A stretch of 64,000 nt of DNA from contig OY848920.1 in assembly GCA_963693285.1 (NCBI GenBank), positions 9,472,182 to 9,536,181 of the forward strand, read 5' to 3'. The notes beneath the pieces were generated by a model, which was given only the letters and a program-made list of their open reading frames with translations, did no database searches and had not been told where the DNA came from. A program made the translations under genes and the position numbers. Positions 49,816 to 62,300 of this stretch are shown one piece after another. How positions within the stretch are numbered: position 1 is the stretch's first letter; every line of letters begins with the position of its first letter. The stretch is from Xestospongia muta (taxonomy: Eukaryota; Porifera; Demospongiae; Haplosclerida; Petrosiidae).

Positions 49816-52800
49816 CTAGTACCAGAACTGAAGTCTGTCTTTAATAACTTGATAACTGTCTAACTTCATACAATACTCGTAATGTTCTCTTGATAAGACT
49901 AGTTTCCTTATTGTAGTATTTTTAGTTAGTGATGTACATATTGTCTTGATATCATCATTGTTCAGTGAAGTATCACGGAGATATAGTCTTGTCAGTGATG
50001 TAGTAGTTTGTATTAGATCTGCTATTGTACTGGTACTAACTGAAGTGATCTGATGATTACGACTGATGTTCAACGTAGTCAATGTTTGGTTTTTAGTAAG
50101 TCCTTCACAGATATATTGGACTCCATTATCAGTGATGTTACAGTTGGAGAGTTCTAGTACTTTTAAAGTTGTATTAGTTGCTAATATAGTAGATAAGTGA
50201 GTCATATCTTCATCTGTGATATCAGTAACATTAGCCAACACTAACTGTTCAAGTGTTTCATTATTAAAGAGACTATCACTGACTTGTTTGATACCACCAG
50301 TAAGTGAAGAGTACCGCAGCTCTAGTCTCTTTATTGTTGTATTAGTTTTTAGTATCTCTGATAATATCGATACACACTTACTGTCCAATGAAGTGTCCCG
50401 TATATCAAGTCTCCTCACTGTACACTTATTAAGATTGTTTATAATAACTGCAGTACTTTCAGGAGATGATGAGATGAGATCAATAGTCCATTCTTTTCCT
50501 GTTTGTTGTTCTTTTATTAATTTACTTATAACATCTTCACTTTGTGCTACACTTGGTCTAGTGAGCTCAACAATATTGTAATCATCTTTCCACTGAACAC
50601 TTCCAGTGTCTCCTGTTATAAAACAGAGTTAGTATATAGTATAGTACACACATAGTAATATGTACTATAACACACTACAATACACAGACAACACACTGAA
50701 GAAGAAAGGAAGCCATTACTGTTTACAGAATATGGTTACTATGGCAACGAATTGGAGGGGCGGGGTTTCCTGTTACATTTGAGGCCTGGAGAGGAATTGT
50801 CTATAGTTTAATAAGCTTGTTCCTGACAAACCATAGTTTTTATAGTTGAGTGTGACTATAAACTGCTTTGATCTAATACAGGATCTGCTTCTTTAGACAA
50901 TTCCTACTTGAATATGGCTTGTTTATTACTTCTTATTACGTTTGAGTCAATGATAAAATATAAAAGCTAGCTCATGTTTAATGGAGTTCTGAATAGGGGC
51001 AACATCAGCTATTTTGAAGTGGTCAGGTCATGGACCAAAACACTCTTGGAGGGTCTGGGGGCATGCTCCTCCAGGAAATTTTAGAATTTAGGGCTTCAGG
51101 GACTAGCCCCTGGTGCAATCTGAAGCCAAAATTCACTGAACTAAAGTGCTTCTGATATATGATAAATCTTATACTTTCTAATATATATAAAAAAAGTGGT
51201 TGAAAAGTAGTCCGGCCATGGCCAGAGTGGCTTGAGTGCCGACGCCGCCCTTGCTGAAGTCTGATACAAGCATTTATTTTACCAGATATTAGTGTAAACA
51301 TGTTTGTACTTTATTATAATATTTTATATTTATGTTCTAAATACTTGAAGAATCTGAGTCTAACATGGAAGACATTTCTCTACTTGAACTAGATCTTATC
51401 ATTATTATAACTCTATCATATTATACTGACACTAAGGGAGTGTATAGTAAATATAGAAATTCATTTGTTATCAATTTATAATTATTGTGGTTTGAGAATT
51501 ATGAATTAATTTCACTATAATAATTTGTGGTTTATAAATTTAATAATTATTAACACTATTGACTGTAAGAGATATAATATTATCATATAAACTTACTTGG
51601 AGGAGAGGTTTCGTCTTTATTATCAGTTGAACCTTTTAACTGATCTTTTAACTCTAATATTGGTGTAGACTCTAGTAGTCACAATTAAGACATATTATTA
51701 TTAAAATATTATATTATTACCTGTAGTAACAGGTGTGGACTCTTCTTGGATGGATTTTGTTTGTGTTTCCTCAAGTCCTTGATCAGTTACTGGTTTATGA
51801 GCCTTTGGTATGAATGCTAGATCTAGTAACAATGTCATATAATGAGAAGTGACTAATACCAGTTACCTTTCAAGCTCTGCTTTAACTCCTCAATCTGTTG
51901 GTCTCTCTCTCTTAGCTGTAAAGTCAATGACGTTATTATTTCTTGTAGTGTCTCTAGCTCTTTCTGTCTCTCAGCAGACACTGACAGTATATTCTTCTCA
52001 AAAACTTTATATAAAACGAGAAGAAAATTGATCACAAATATACTACCCTAGTTCCCTGTGCAAGCACCCACCCCCATCCTATCCTCTTAGATTTGTGGAT
52101 ATTGTGGTTATTATCACGTGTTGATCAATGAGAAATAAGTTAGGCTAGCAATTTTTTAAGTTTAGACATTATAGTTTCGTTGTCAAACATTATAATATCA
52201 TTATTGTGAGTTGAGAAGCTTGTCAAATTGCTTTATCCCATTCTATTATATGGTTTTTGTCTACACAATACTTCTTTGCTATAGCAGATACATTGCGCTC
52301 CGGGTTAGTTCTCAGAGCCTCAACAGCTTCAACTTCTACACCATACATATGGGATATTCATGGTTAATTAACTATTCATAAGTGGATGCTTACTAGAAAC
52401 CGTTTTTGAAAAATCATGTGTAAGTGCCCACCCCTTTCAAATTCCAAATGAACTGTAAGCACCCATGGGTATTTACTCAGGGAACTACGGTATGTAAAAT
52501 ACCGACAACATTAGACTTGTGATTGTTGTTGTATTAATGTACCTTCCTTTGTTTTCACAAGTGACGTCAAATGTTCAATTGTCTTTTCTTTCATTTCTCT
52601 TGTTTCTATATAAAGGAACATTAAGTTATTAATCAGATATATCATATAATAGACAGCTATTAAATAAAACAATAGTTGTACACAATATACCTTCATTTTG
52701 TCTGACAATAGATGACATTTGCATAGTCATCTTTTTCCGCATGGTTTGTTCTAGTTCCAGTCGACTTCTCAATTCATTTGTGTTCTCTTCTACAATAGCT

Positions 52801-55290
52801 CTAACCTCCTATATATCAATAAACAACACATGTAGTAACTGTTGTCTAATACTATTACTACCTTGTCTCTTTGATGTTTATCATAAATTGTACAATATCC
52901 AACTGTAAGTTGGATTAATCCTCTCTTCTTCATCGATTCAAGAGTCTCCTGAGCTCTGGCAATAAGTGAAGTTGTCAGACTGAGTGGAAAGAAACATGTG
53001 ACACTGATAGACTGGTTCTCTCTTATAACACGAATTTGTACATTTCCATTAACTGACTCAGCAAGTATATCCTTAATATCTTCTAACGTACAACCTTTAG
53101 GATCCCAGTCTAAGACAAAGACAGCTGTCTCACATTTTAGAAGAGAACGACTTTTGCTTTCTTTTAAAGTTTCTTCTAGACAAAGAGAAGCCTTTGTTTC
53201 CTTGCAAAATGACTGAACAACATCTTTGTATGTCTGTATATGTATCTGTGCTTCTTTGATATCAAAACGCTCCACAATACCCTCCAAACAACTGATATTG
53301 ATCAGAGTACAATGATCATTAACAACATCTAGAACATCATCAATGGAGGCAGAATGAGTTATTTGAGATTTGAGGTAAGAGTAACCATCTTTAAGAAACT
53401 GTTTCAACTTATCCAGAGGTGGAGGACTTTTGTTAATTGCTTCTCGGATTTTGCTAAAGGCTATTCCAAATTTTTTTCGGATTGACCCAAATGCAGAGTT
53501 TAACTTTCGAGGAATTGGAATAGGTTTTAAGGTGTTATCTATATATTAAAATATTTTAAATGGAGGTAAAATCTCTCCCAGTACTTACCTAATGTTTGAC
53601 TCCCTTCACTACTTCCAGTATATTCTACTTGTATGTCATAGTCAGGAAATGCTTTACCTATTAAAATAGACTTATAACAATAGTAAAGTCTATGTCAGTA
53701 CTCACGACAATCCTGTATGATAGCATTAGCACATGGTACATTGCTAGTTTGTTTTAAGAGTACACTACCAAAGACCTCCAGATTATGATAGTTTTTATGT
53801 ACAGCATGACGTACAGCTTGTAATAGGATGAATAATGCTTTTCCAGACTTGACAGTACATTTTATAATTGCTAGTTCATTCTTTGTAATAACTCCCTCTC
53901 CATAGAGGTACTGTGCTACTCTAACAGGATATCGGAGAGACTGAGAGAGAGTACCATAATGACAACGTAAAATGTCACTGGCATGACCTTCACAACTACT
54001 ATGACTTGTCATTTCTACCTCTTGAACAGTACTTGATGTTGTCTGGTCATCTGGAAATGTTTGACCTATTAACAATAAGTATTAATTATAAATTATTTAA
54101 TCGTCCTCTTACCATATTCATTGATAATTCTCTCAGATAGTGTTTTCATCTCTTCAAACTTGGACAGTACTGTTGCTAATACTTTCAATTTCATGGGATC
54201 TGAAGATATTGCTGTATGTATAGCAGATAACAGAGTTGTCTTCTTCTCATCCTGAGTGCCTTTCAATGACTCCATCTTATCAAGTGTTTTTTCACTGATA
54301 CATCTCTCACTAAATAAGAGTTGGGACACTTTTATAGGATTGATCAGACACTGTGACATCTCTACAATAAAACTTTGGAGAGTATCTTCCTTCACTAAAG
54401 AAACAAACACATATTCACTGACTGTATCAATAAATGTTATATCAACTTACCTTTAGTTAAATGTTGATGTATTTCATTAGCCTTCCTGATATGTTTAACA
54501 ATAGGACCCTTGATGGCATCAATCACTGTTTCCCAGGTAACAAGATGTGACTCAGTAGTAGTTAACCAGCTATGAACAACTTGAGCTAGTTTATAAGCAT
54601 TGCTCTTCTCACTATTTGTTAAACCATTTAAAATACTGCAAGAGACTTTCAATGATAACCCAATCTCATACCACATGTCACTAATATCAGCTAATTGATA
54701 ATGTAGTTCATGTTCAGTAGGAGCCTTCCTCAAAAGATCGGAAATATCTAAACGAAGTAAGATATTAAAACAACTAGCAGTGAACGTTATATCAAGTCTT
54801 GTATGTTACCTGGTTGTTGAGTTTGAGGCAATATGTGTGTATGGGATTGAAGAATAGGACTTGTTCCTGTACCTGGGGTATCCATTCCTATAATAGAACA
54901 GTACACAATTCATAAACAAACCAGTAATATAACATTTATAACTAGATGTACATGTAAAAGGTTCTTGTACTCACTAGTAGGAAGACTACTAGATTTCCAC
55001 AATGTCTGTTCATACTGATGGGCAACAGTGATTTCTACATTCCTCAAAGCATCTACCACTTGTCTTCTGGTAGCATCAGGTTTGGTATCTAACCACAACT
55101 CAAACATTTTTGTTGTTTTGTATGTGGAGTCATCTGGTAGCTTGTGAATATCTTCCAACTTCTTAGCGTTCAGTTTCAGCTGAATTCCCAACTGATACCA
55201 TTTACTACCAATACGAATATGTTCACATAATTCATCAAGTGTTGGTTTCTCCTCTAGAATCTCCTCGAAAGATAGGTTTCTTGTAGCCAT
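49816..55290 (-). CDS. Death-fold/coiled-coil/LRR protein, array copy 3 (two death domains)
   Basis: Exons: 55290-54975, 54887-54810, 54747-54451, 54394-54113, 54065-53706, 53657-53589, 53538-52862, 52808-52691, 52605-52543, 52004-51867, 51822-51721, 51671-51597, 50612-49816; 3372 nt, 1123 residues. Compared with copies 1 and 2 it has a linker exon (54810-54887) and a second death domain (54451-54747; MWYEIGLSLKV, VHSWLTTTESHLVTWE). The order is thus Death, Death, two CARD/DED-like modules, the unrecognised module, coiled coil and LRR. The unrecognised module is the most diverged of the four (AVFVLDWDPKGCTLED, NQSISVTCFF). The acidic exon is absent. A DNA transposon sits in the intron at 52,046-52,490 and a GC-richer repeat at 50,995-51,260. 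Confidence 0.8.
50995..51260. repeat. Interspersed repeat, copy a
   Basis: Locally GC-rich block with GGTCTGGGGGCATGCTC and GTGCCGACGCCGCCCTTG, in the long intron of copy 3. It is almost identical to 60,565-60,840 in copy 4 and absent from copies 1 and 2. Probably transposon-derived; family not recognised. Confidence 0.6.
52046..52490 (-). mobile_element. Tc1/mariner-pogo-like DNA transposon remnant, copy a
   Basis: A 445-bp insertion bounded by CC(C/G)TAGTTCCCTG inverted termini and TA on both sides. Copies 1 and 2 show the uninterrupted site. On the minus strand a fragment reads EAVEALRTNPERNVSAIAKK followed by YCVD, a helix-turn-helix of the kind at the N-terminus of pogo/CENP-B-type transposases, ending in a stop. 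The rest of the transposase is missing. Confidence 0.75.
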
Positions 55291-55490
55291 TGCTTCTTTG
55301 CCGACACGCCCACACAGCATTAATAAGCAATGCCACACCCAAAGCTCTTAATTGGTAGGCGTGGTATGGCCCGGAAATCTCCTTGCCTTTCCCTACACTT
55401 GCAGTATCAACAACTTGCTATTGCGCCAGATTTCATAGACTTTAGAGACAATACTGACTGTCCTGAGAATTGTAAACGGAGACCATCTTT
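55291..55490. promoter_or_regulatory. Divergent promoter between array copy 3 and the small plus-strand gene
   Basis: 200 bp between two head-to-head start codons, richer in GC than the flanks, with GGGCGTGG-like and GGCGTGG boxes. Largely shared with 36,968-37,105. Bidirectional use is inferred. Confidence 0.5.
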
Positions 55491-56135
55491 CATGAGAGGT
55501 AAGAGGCAAGTTGTATTTATTCTAGTTTTTTATTTTGGTATGTAGAAATTCAAACACCAACAACACCCTCATCATCACATGAACCATTTTTAATGACTTA
55601 CATTGAAACCGCTTGTGAATATACAAATTTGACAGCCGATTTCTCCGATTATGAAAAACCACAAAGTAAGATTTATTATTCACATGTTGAAAATACTTGT
55701 AAAATAAATGTCTAAAGGTGACCATGATTATGACTACGTAGAAGACTATGGTGAGTTAATGTGCTATGTCTACGTTGGTAGCATTTCAATGTGATCAATA
55801 ACAGGAAACTGGCAGCAAACATCACTTGAGAAGCTAAATGATAGTGTGAGAGAGTCTGCTATGTTAGCTGGTGAGGGATTATTGTCTTTTAGTAAGACCT
55901 ACTTAACAGGTCTTTTCTTAGATAAAAATACCAAGCCATTATCTGTTGACATCTACAAAATACATGCCAGTAAACAATCAGGTAAGTTATTGGCAATGCA
56001 AACCAATGGTGATTGCTTTTGTCTAAGTTAAACATTCATGCACTACCACAAAAAAGGTATAAAAATTTGTAAATGCAATTTTATGTCATAGCTTACTTTT
56101 CAGATCGACCAGGTACAAAATATTTTAGTCCTTAA
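55491..56135 (+). CDS. Small five-exon gene of unknown function, divergent from copy 3
   Basis: Not recognised. Exons 55491-55497, 55546-55665, 55718-55750, 55805-55981, 56104-56135 join to 369 nt, 122 residues. Every internal boundary is phase 1, with good GTAAG/GTGAG donors and AG acceptors, which is why I believe it. The N-terminal half is Thr/Ser/Tyr-rich and acidic (YENLT-like and DHDYDYVEDYG segments). The C-terminal half (SLEKLNDSVRESAMLAGEGL) is predicted helical. There is no signal peptide or membrane segment. It starts 200 bp from copy 3 in the opposite direction, suggesting co-expression. Only the 7-nt first exon and donor are recognisable beside copies 1 (37,099) and 2 (46,316). 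It could be the 5' part of a longer gene with other exons. Confidence 0.5.
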
Positions 56136-56489
56136 TAAAATGTCATAATTTCACAATGCCTTAGCAACTGTTCCTCTGAAACCTTGCTTGCCTGAGTCAT
56201 GTTTACAGAGACCTGACTTGATAGGAATACTCCATTTGGATTGGTATTATATTGTTAGTAAATATTGAAGAGTTAGACGTTTTAATAATATTTCTTTAAA
56301 TAATATTTCTCATACAATACCTAATATTAAAGTTAAAGTGGCTCTAAGTCAATAACATGTCAAAAAAAGGAATAACAAAGGATTTGATGTCACAGGTAGA
56401 TAAAAAAATCTACAGCATCATTGCTAACCTTAAACACGAGTAAAAGTTGAGTGTTCTCATGTGATAATTATTGGTAACTGGACATATCA

Positions 56490-56860
56490 CAATAGTGGAG
56501 ACTTAACACAACCTCCTAATAAACCCAGGGTTCATAATTGTACTAGGTCATCTTCAAGTGACAGAAGTGGGTGGAGTCACAGAGGTGTGGTTACTAAACA
56601 TCCACTTCAAACTAATGGATCAGTCTCACCCAATGTCTTTGATGATGATGTCATTGATAACAGAGAGGATACACCACCAATTTCAAAGTATTCACCTCAT
56701 AAGGAATCTTTACCCACTAGTCTTAATGGCTTAGAGGGGTCACCAATAGTAACGAGAAAAGAATCCCTTCCTTCTAAATTAAACCTGTCTATAGATAGTT
56801 AGCCCTATAGTCAGTCCTGAAATAAGGCAGAAAGTAGAGATGTTAACATTAGGGGGTCTG
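56490..56860 (+). pseudogene. WASF fragment 3: Ser/Pro linker piece
   Basis: Starts at the WASF equivalent of about 28,976 (SGDLTQPPNKPRV), further upstream than fragment 2. It shares fragment 2's in-frame deletion (KHPLQ), its inserted ATAG and its stop, so both descend from one already broken copy. Confidence 0.9.
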
Positions 56861-57324
56861 TGTATAATAATCAGTTATTAAAGCAACTTTTGTAAATAAA
56901 ATGTTTAGTTGTCTGGTTTTTATTTAGAGCACGTTTTAAATCATTAGCTGATCATTATTGGTCTATAAGATGAAGATTGAAGTCTTGATATAATATAATG
57001 TGATCAAGTGAGTCTCATTTCACACTTACTGACTATAAAGTGAACAATACTAATTATACACTAGTACATATTATATTAATGACCAGTTATTGGAAGTGAT
57101 GTACATTGATTGTATATATCATGACCAATTACTAATTGTTAACTTATTATATCACTTGATTATGTTAATTGAGTAAAGAATATGTATAAACTCTACTATG
57201 TAAGAGAGAGAGAGAGAACTTACAAAGTTTTATTGTACTTGTCTATTAATCCATTTTATATTTATTTATCTATCCAACAATCAATTTTTATGTTATTTAA
57301 TTAATATATTCATCCATTTTTCAG

Positions 57325-57742
57325 GTACTACTGATATTCTATCTCTTTGTGAGAGGTTGACTGTTATGGGAGATGTTAAAAAGATTACATATTAATATTA
57401 ATTGTTATAGTTAGTGTTAATTTTATACTTCCATTTTACTTATAGGATATGCAGAAATTAATTAAACAACAGAAAATGAGTTGGCTACTTACAACAAAAG
57501 AGATAACTTCAATTTAGTTAGTGACAATTAAGGTCAGCAAGATTAGGTATATGTGGGAAATATGGACTCTCTCTCTCTCTCTCTCATTACAGACTGATTT
57601 CATTAATGACACTGAATTCATTATTGATAATGATGAGGTTTATAAGTTACTTGATTCTTCAACAATGTCAGCTTCAATTGAACACTATGTAATACTGTTA
57701 TATTATCATGTATTTTGTACCTATGATGTCATAGTTATGTAA
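57325..57742 (+). other. Conserved orphan exon pair, copy c
   Basis: Third copy of the pair at 39,533 and 47,579: about 57,325-57,395 and 57,593-57,742. A CT run sits directly before the second acceptor. The coding frame of the second segment is intact in all three copies. Confidence 0.4.
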
Positions 57743-58599
57743 TGTTTTGTTTAAAATATTTTTTTTTAATTTTAAAAATTAATATAAACATAATTCAGTT
57801 AACAGAAGTACATAGAAACACTAAAATTATTGGTAGCTGTAGAAATAATCAACAATCACAGAAACTTCCATAAATAAAGAGTTTATTAGACACATACCAT
57901 CTCTTGTCCTACAATCAACTTACAAACCCCATCTACACCAGTTTTACCTAAAGAAATGTCTCTAAATATAATATTTACACTAGTATTCATTCATCTTATT
58001 GTCACAACAATATTACCATATCTTCCTAGCAGGAGTATATCTTATACTATATATATATATATATATTGGTATTACTGTTGTTGTCTTGTTTGTGCTGTGA
58101 GAACATTAGAATGGAAGTAACACTATTTCTTTATAAACTTTGTTCACTAAGACAATTAAAAGTGGACAATGATCTATTAATACAAGACAATATAATGTAT
58201 AGAATAAAATAACTTACTGTTACAATGATTTATTACTGCTGTCTACTACAGATTAATCTAAATAAACTACAGTTTTAAATATTAATATTTAATATAATTA
58301 TTAGGATCAGTTTATGAGTGTGATTGTACAACATCTATTATAACTGGTGACCTTTGTACCTAGTCTAGCTAATAAGAGAGAGGAGAGGTGATAATTATTG
58401 TCTTCAATCATTTCAACTTACATCACATAATATTCCACCTCCACATCCAATGATCTCATATCCAATATACTGTATTCAGTTAAAGGTTTCTTATTCTCAA
58501 TATAGTATCCAATCCTTTATTATAGGGATAACTACATTATTGATATATCAGTGTGTACTATAGTCTTTTTTTTAAATAAACAATGATGCTGGCTAAATA

Positions 58600-59010
58600 G
58601 CACAGCTAATGAGATAAACACACAAGGAGAGAGATGGCATTTGAAATGGTCAAGAGTGGAGTCGTTTGAGGATCATCTTTGACAATGATTTTCAGTGCAA
58701 AAAATTGGACCTTTTCAATTTTAATTTTATCTTTAGTGAATTGGGGACCCATAATGATGAACAATAAGTTAGGATTGGGAGTACCTGGGATTTGTAGAGT
58801 TTAATAAAGACAGAGGATGAAGCAGACAGTAAAAGTGACAGAAAATACAACCAAGGAGTTTCCTTGCTTTTGAGCAGATGTGCTGTATGTGTGGTGACCA
58901 TGAAAGTTTAGAAGTTAGTATGATTCCAAGGTATTTGTAAGATGAGACTTGTTCAATGCTACAGCCATTGAGGTATAAGGATGGCAGGGATGCAATGAAG
59001 GAATCAGTCT
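58600..59010 (-). mobile_element. Non-LTR retrotransposon remnant, second copy
   Basis: Same LINE remnant as 48,825-49,410 with an internal deletion. The minus strand includes FIKLYKSQVLPILTYCSSLW, typical of the RT thumb region in jockey/CR1-like elements. No intact ORF. Confidence 0.8.
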
Positions 59011-59383
59011 TTCATCTCTTCTGAATATAAGATATGTCATGGTGACGTCAAAATGGAATACAAGTACGTTTGTTACTGCCTGTCGATACGCCTAAAATTG
59101 GAATTTCAGACAACATAGATACTTCCACAAAGGGGTTAAAAATTAATGCCCCACCCACAAATAATAATTACAGGCGCCAAGTGACCAGCTGCGAGAGAGA
59201 CAAAAAAGTGCGACGTTAGAGAAGTAAGTGTCAAGCAAAACTGCTCTATTTTTATTGTCTACTAGTTTTGTTAGAGAAATAAATTGTTAATAAAAGAAGA
59301 GAAGATAAAGTCAAGAGTAACTTTAAGAGAAAATAAAAGTGAGCGAGAAGACAGATTAAGAATAAACAACAAACTACTTACTA

Positions 59384-62300
59384 TTACACGAACACAAGTC
59401 TGTCTTTAATAACTTGATAACTGTCTAACTTCTTACAATACTCTTTGTGTTCTCTTGATAAGTATAATTCCCTTATTGTAGTATTTTTAGTTAGTGATGT
59501 GCATATTGTCTTGATATCATCATTGTTCAGTGAAGTTTTGTCGAGATATAGTGTTGTCAGTGATGTAGTAGTTTGTATTAGATCTACTATTGTACTGGTA
59601 CTAACTGAAGTGATCTGACGATTACGTCCGATGTCCAACATAGTCAATGTTTGGTTTTTAGTAAGTCCTTCACAGATATATCGGACTCCATTATCAGTGA
59701 TGTTACAGTTGATGAGACGTAGTTCTTTTAAAGTTGTATTAGTTGCTAATATAGTAGATAAGTGAGTCATATCTTCATCTGTGATACCAGTAACATCACA
59801 CAACGCTAACTGTTCAAGTGTTTCATTATTAAAGAGACTATCACTGACTTGTTTGATACCACCAGTAAGTGAAGAGGACACCAGCACTAGTCTCTTTATT
59901 GTTTTATTAGTTTTTAGTATCTCTGATAATATCGATACACACTTACTGTCCAATAAAGTGTGCCATATATAAAGACTCCTCACTGTACACTTATTAAGAT
60001 TGTTTATAATAACTGCAGTACTTTCAGGAGATGATGAGGAGAGAACAATACTCCATTCTTTTCCTGTTTGTTGTTCTTTTATTAATTTACTTATAACATC
60101 TTCACTTTCTACTACACTTGGACTAGTGAGCCATACACTATTGTCATCATCATCCCACTGAACTCTTCTAGTGTCTCCTGTTATAAAACAGAGTTAGTAT
60201 ATAGTATAGTACACACATAGTAATATATACTATAACACACTACAATACACAGACAACACACTGAAGAAGAAAGGAAGCCATTACTGTTTACAGAATATGG
60301 TTACTACGGCAACGAGTTGGAGGGGCGGGGTTTCCTGTTACATTTGAGGCCTGGAGAGGAATTGTCTTATAGTTTAATAAGCTTGTTCCTGACAAACCAT
60401 ATTGTTTTTATAGTTGAGTGTGATTATAAACTGCTTTGATCTAATACAGGATCTGCTTCTTTAGAAATTCCTACTTGAATATGGCATGTTTATTCTTTCT
60501 TATTACATTTGAGTCAATGATAAAATATAAAAGCTAGCTCATGTTTAATGGAGTTCTGAACAGGGGTGGCATTGGCTATTTTGAAGTGGTCAGGCCATGG
60601 ACCAAAACACTCTTGGAGGGTCTGGGGGCATGCTCCCCCAGGAAATTTTAGAATTTAGGGCTTCAGGGACTAGCCCCTGGTGCAATCTGAAGCCAAAATT
60701 CACTGAACTAAAGTGCTTCTAATATATGATAAATCTTATACTTTCTAATATATATAAAAAAAGTGGTTGAAAAGTAGTCCAGCCATGGCCAGAGTGGCTT
60801 GAGTGCCGACGCCGCCCTTGCTGAAGTCTGATACAAGCATTTATTTTACCAGATATTAATGTAAACATGTTTGTACTTTATTGTAACATTCTATATTTAT
60901 GTTCTAAATACTTGAAGAATCTGAGTCTAACATGGAAGACATTTCTCTACTTGAACTAAACACGTCTCCATTTTGTTAAACTAACTGTCACACTTTGACT
61001 TGTGAATAATATTATGTTGCTATGGTAACTGTTCATGCAGGACATCTAGCGTTTTATAGTTTCATCCCCAGACTATCAAGCATATGACACGTGAAGTTTG
61101 TGAGAAAAGAAGTCAGTAATAGAAAATCATGATAATTCCAAGACTAAAAACTATTTCTGATGATATATTGTTACAATTATAAAGTCTGTATATAAAAATT
61201 ATAACATTAAAACCAAGCAATAATCAACTACAGGCTATAACATAATATAACTATCTATTACTAGAACAAGAGATATCCTTTCCACAAAAGCCACTATGAA
61301 TAAAACTGATAAACAGTTTAGATTTTGCTAAACATTTTATCATCAAAATAGTCTCAATGTCAACATTGAAACAGTCACCACAGAGGATCCTTAAGGAATG
61401 CCACATCTCTCTTATATACATAGAAGGTGGTACTTCCACAACAAGAACAGTTATGAACGTTATAACTGTTTATGTCAATTATAGGTGGAGTCAACTAAGA
61501 TACAGGCAAGTGTATTAATATTTGTCAGTAACAATATATGAAGCAGTTAGTACATTTTAGTTGCTATTCATGTCAATAAAGTTACATAATAAATTACAAT
61601 ACTTGTAGTGTATGTGTATTTTATTATATTATAATTTTAATAAACTAATATATCATTCTCTGAGTCTTACCTCTTTTGTCTGACTCTTCATCCTCTGTCT
61701 CTGTATCATCATCAGAGTCTATATCATGTAATACTGGAGACTCTATATAAGATACTTATATTAAACATGTACATGTATATAGTGTAATATAACAACACTT
61801 AGTACAATCATTTTGTAGATCTTATCATTATCATAACTCTATCATATTATACTGACACTAAGGGACTGTATAGTAAATATGGAAATTCATTTGTTATGAA
61901 TTTATAATTTTGTGGTTTGAGAACTATGAATATAATTTACACTATAATAATTTGTGGTTTATAAATTTAATAATTATTAACACTATTGACTATAAGAGAT
62001 ATAATATTATCATATAAACTTACTTGGAGGAGAGATTTCATCTTTATTATCAGCTGAACCTTTTAACTGATCTTTTAACTCTAATATTGGTGTAGACTCT
62101 AGTAGTCCCAATTAAGACATATATATTATTAACAATATTATATTATTACCTGTAGTAACAGATGTGGACTCTTCTTGGATGGATTTTGTTTGTGTTTCCT
62201 CAAGTCCTTGATCAGTTACTGGTTTATGAGCCTTTGGTATGAATGCTAGATCTGGTAACAATGTCATATAATAAGAAGTGACTAACACCAGTTACCTTTT

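Noticed and set aside
51023..51301. 92-residue minus-strand frame in copy 3 intron
   Set aside because: Lies in an interspersed repeat; no recognisable protein and the frame is not a plausible exon.
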